Assembly: GCA_030019105.1 (NCBI GenBank)
Contig: JASEGY010000211.1
Location: forward strand, 1-6,455
Direction: 5' to 3'
Source: a bacterium
Lineage (GTDB): Bacteria > UBA9089 > JASEGY01
DNA: 6,455 bases
Positions 5,131 through 6,455 of the stretch are shown here, piece by piece. A program made the translations under genes and the position numbers. The notes below the pieces were generated by a model. It had not been told where the DNA came from. It saw only the letters and a program-made list of their open reading frames with translations, and made no database searches. How positions within the stretch are numbered: position 1 is the first letter of the stretch; each line of letters begins with the position of its first letter.

Positions 5131-6331
5131 AGATTGTACCTCCTAAGGGTCTTTCTTTCAATGGCTTGAAACTGATGTCCGAATCAATTGACGGAAGATT
5201 TTGCACGGGCTCAGTCAATAAAAATTCACCTTTTGTAATCCATTCTTTGAGTGTCCGGGCTATTTCCCTGGCCTTGACATAGCTTGAAATTCCACCCGTC
5301 GCAACTTCTTTTCCATCTACAATTATCTGGCCGCTTTTAAGCTGGGCATAATTCACCTCAGCCAAACTGCCTTCTCTTGTCGGGGGATAACTGTAATCTA
5401 CCACCTGGGTATATATCTCCTCATCCTTTACGGCAGTATACCGGCATATTTTTTCATTGAGGATAGGAATGGGGACGCCGATGCCTACGGCTAAAGTAAC
5501 TCCATAGCCGGTTATACTTACCCCCCGTAACCATTCGGGCTTCATAAGTTTCAGGTCACCGAGCAGGGCCAGGGTTCCGGCCAGAGTCCTGGGGACATCA
5601 TTTTCACCCCGCAAAACCCCTGGATTGTGTTGTGTCCCCTGCCAAACAACATAACCTGTTCCCCCGCCTAAGAATATCCTCGTCCCAAGACCAATGGTCA
5701 GGTAAAGCGGGTCATTTAATAAAGGGGAAAGTTGACCGGCGCTGCAGTAGTTGGCATTACCCAGTTTGGGCTGTAGGACTCCCATGTAGGTATAGATAAC
5801 TTTATTTGAAAGATTAACGGCTACCGGGTAGTTCTGATAGGCATTCCTCGGATTGAACAGCACGGCCTCATTCAGGTCTTTGATATTGATCCAGGTCTTA
5901 AGCTCTTTTCTGGGGTAACAGTCTGTGCCGTAAGAGATGGCCTTCATGCGAATATCTTTCCCGGCCACCAGCTCTTCGATTACATGCCCGCCGCCATACT
6001 TGAATGTTCCCGGATAAATGGTATTAGCCGGATCATCTTTCGAAAGCTCAGTGGCACCTAGATAGACGTCTACGGCAGCTATCCCGGCATAAGCGAGAAC
6101 ATCATTCAGCCAGACCTTCTGGGCCTTGATCTTTGGCCTGGAATGACCAAAGTTGAAATAGGCCCCGGAAGAACACATGGGGCCAAAAGTTCCGGTCGTA
6201 ACTACATCCACCTCTTTGGCTGCTTGCTTAACCCCTTTCTTGCCTACCAGATCGATAATCTCTTCCGCCGTTACCACCACGGCCTCGCCTTTTTTGATTC
6301 GCTCGTTAATCTCAGCAATTGTCTTCGCCAT
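5123..6331 (-). CDS. COG1900/DUF39 homocysteine biosynthesis protein (L-aspartate semialdehyde sulfurtransferase)
   Basis: This family, typified by Methanosarcina MA1821, converts aspartate semialdehyde plus sulfide to homocysteine and so bypasses the usual O-acyl-homoserine or cystathionine routes. The 402 residues cover the DUF39 core. Two cysteines sit where the family needs them: Cys53 (GTFGPMCSSGAYFNFGHS) and Cys138 (SYGTDCYPRKE), close to Cys54 and Cys131 of MA1821. GLGTRIFLGGGTGYVVWQGTQH is the glycine-rich core segment. The CBS domains found at the C-terminus of MA1821 are absent. The start is ATG at 6331 with GAGGAGGTG 9 nt upstream; an in-frame start at 6403 would translate the 71-bp-family repeat (MIYFLFPISYFLFLN) and is rejected. 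The NIL-ferredoxin partner follows with an 8-nt overlap. No strong promoter can be seen in the 124 nt upstream. Confidence 0.92.
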   Translation of the reverse strand: MAKTIAEINERIKKGEAVVVTAEEIIDLVGKKGVKQAAKEVDVVTTGTFGPMCSSGAYFNFGHSRPKIKAQKVWLNDVLAYAGIAAVDVYLGATELSKDDPANTIYPGTFKYGGGHVIEELVAGKDIRMKAISYGTDCYPRKELKTWINIKDLNEAVLFNPRNAYQNYPVAVNLSNKVIYTYMGVLQPKLGNANYCSAGQLSPLLNDPLYLTIGLGTRIFLGGGTGYVVWQGTQHNPGVLRGENDVPRTLAGTLALLGDLKLMKPEWLRGVSITGYGVTLAVGIGVPIPILNEKICRYTAVKDEEIYTQVVDYSYPPTREGSLAEVNYAQLKSGQIIVDGKEVATGGISSYVKAREIARTLKEWITKGEFLLTEPVQNLPSIDSDISFKPLKERPLGGTIYD

Positions 6332-6340
6332 ATCTTTTAC

Positions 6341-6349
6341 CACCTCCTC
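6341..6349 (-). promoter_or_regulatory. Ribosome binding site fixing the COG1900 gene start
   Basis: GAGGAGGTG on the minus strand lies 9 nt before ATG at 6331. It supports that start over the frame's upstream start at 6403, which lies in repeat DNA. Confidence 0.75.
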
Positions 6350-6359
6350 GGTTAGGTCA

Positions 6360-6407
6360 TTTAAAAATAGGAAGTAAGAAATGGGAAATAGGAAGTAAAT
6401 CAAGATA
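6360..6407. repeat. Partial copy of the 71-bp repeat; uninterrupted target of MITE copy B
   Basis: These 48 bases equal 2498-2530 joined to 2697-2711, i.e. the copy-B locus with the MITE and one GAAATAGG removed. It is therefore an empty-site version of the insertion target. Like that copy, it sits directly upstream of a gene's ribosome binding site. After 6407 the sequence diverges; 6408-6455 is AT-rich with no recognisable gene. Confidence 0.9.
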
Positions 6408-6455
6408 TAGCTCTTAAGATAAATATTTTGGGGTAAGCGAATTCAAGATAGGCTA

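Noticed and set aside
6332..6403. N-terminal extension MIYFLFPISYFLFLNDL of the COG1900 protein, resembling a signal peptide
   Set aside because: The hydrophobic stretch is translated repeat; the strong ribosome binding site and family alignment place the start at 6331.
6408..6455. Promoter for the COG1900 operon (TTGAAT with TTATCT)
   Set aside because: The -10 match is too weak in AT-rich DNA to claim; the true promoter may lie beyond the right edge.

Overview
The window reads as a stretch of genome from an anaerobic bacterium, probably from an uncultured lineage. The reasons are sulfide- and Fe-S-dependent versions of several biosynthetic enzymes, a NikR nickel regulator, strong AGGAGG-type ribosome binding sites, and intergenic spaces packed with short repeats. 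I cannot name the phylum from the sequence alone. All seven convincing genes lie on the minus strand, so transcription runs from right to left.

In transcription order the genes are: (1) a COG1900/DUF39 homocysteine-forming protein (5123-6331), overlapping by 8 nt (2) its NIL-domain plus 2x[4Fe-4S] ferredoxin partner (4723-5130); (3) a Thi4-type thiazole synthase with His at the sulfur-donor position (3799-4575); (4) LarE with a CxxC plus third Cys (2775-3644); (5) an orphan AbiEii/MNT-like nucleotidyltransferase (1967-2485); (6) the tRNA 2-thiouridylase MnmA (607-1683); and, 24 nt further, (7) the nickel regulator NikR (166-582). Four of the five metabolic units insert sulfur into a product: homocysteine, the thiamin thiazole, the nickel-pincer cofactor and tRNA 2-thiouridine. 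Each carries residues typical of the sulfide- or Fe-S-using form of its family. The neighbourhood looks like a sulfur-assimilation island with a nickel side theme (LarE, NikR).

The spaces between genes hold layered repeats. Two 158-bp copies of a MITE-like element (1721-1878 and, inverted, 2531-2688) differ at only 2 positions. Each has 10-bp terminal inverted repeats (GGGATGGTTC) and a perfect 8-bp target duplication (AAGAAACC and GAAATAGG). Their interiors can fold into a cloverleaf. Each sits inside an older hairpin-forming repeat: copy A in a 16+1+16 palindrome, copy B in a 71-bp tandem repeat. An uninterrupted copy of copy B's target lies at 6360-6407. Tandem 9-mers (3708-3761, 4605-4640) and an 11-unit heptamer array (4641-4720) fill the other gaps. 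One repeat copy supplies the last 12 codons and the stop of larE.

The leftmost 165 bases hold no confident gene. They contain a candidate promoter and a possible 12-codon gene start running off the left edge. No clear intrinsic terminator was found anywhere.
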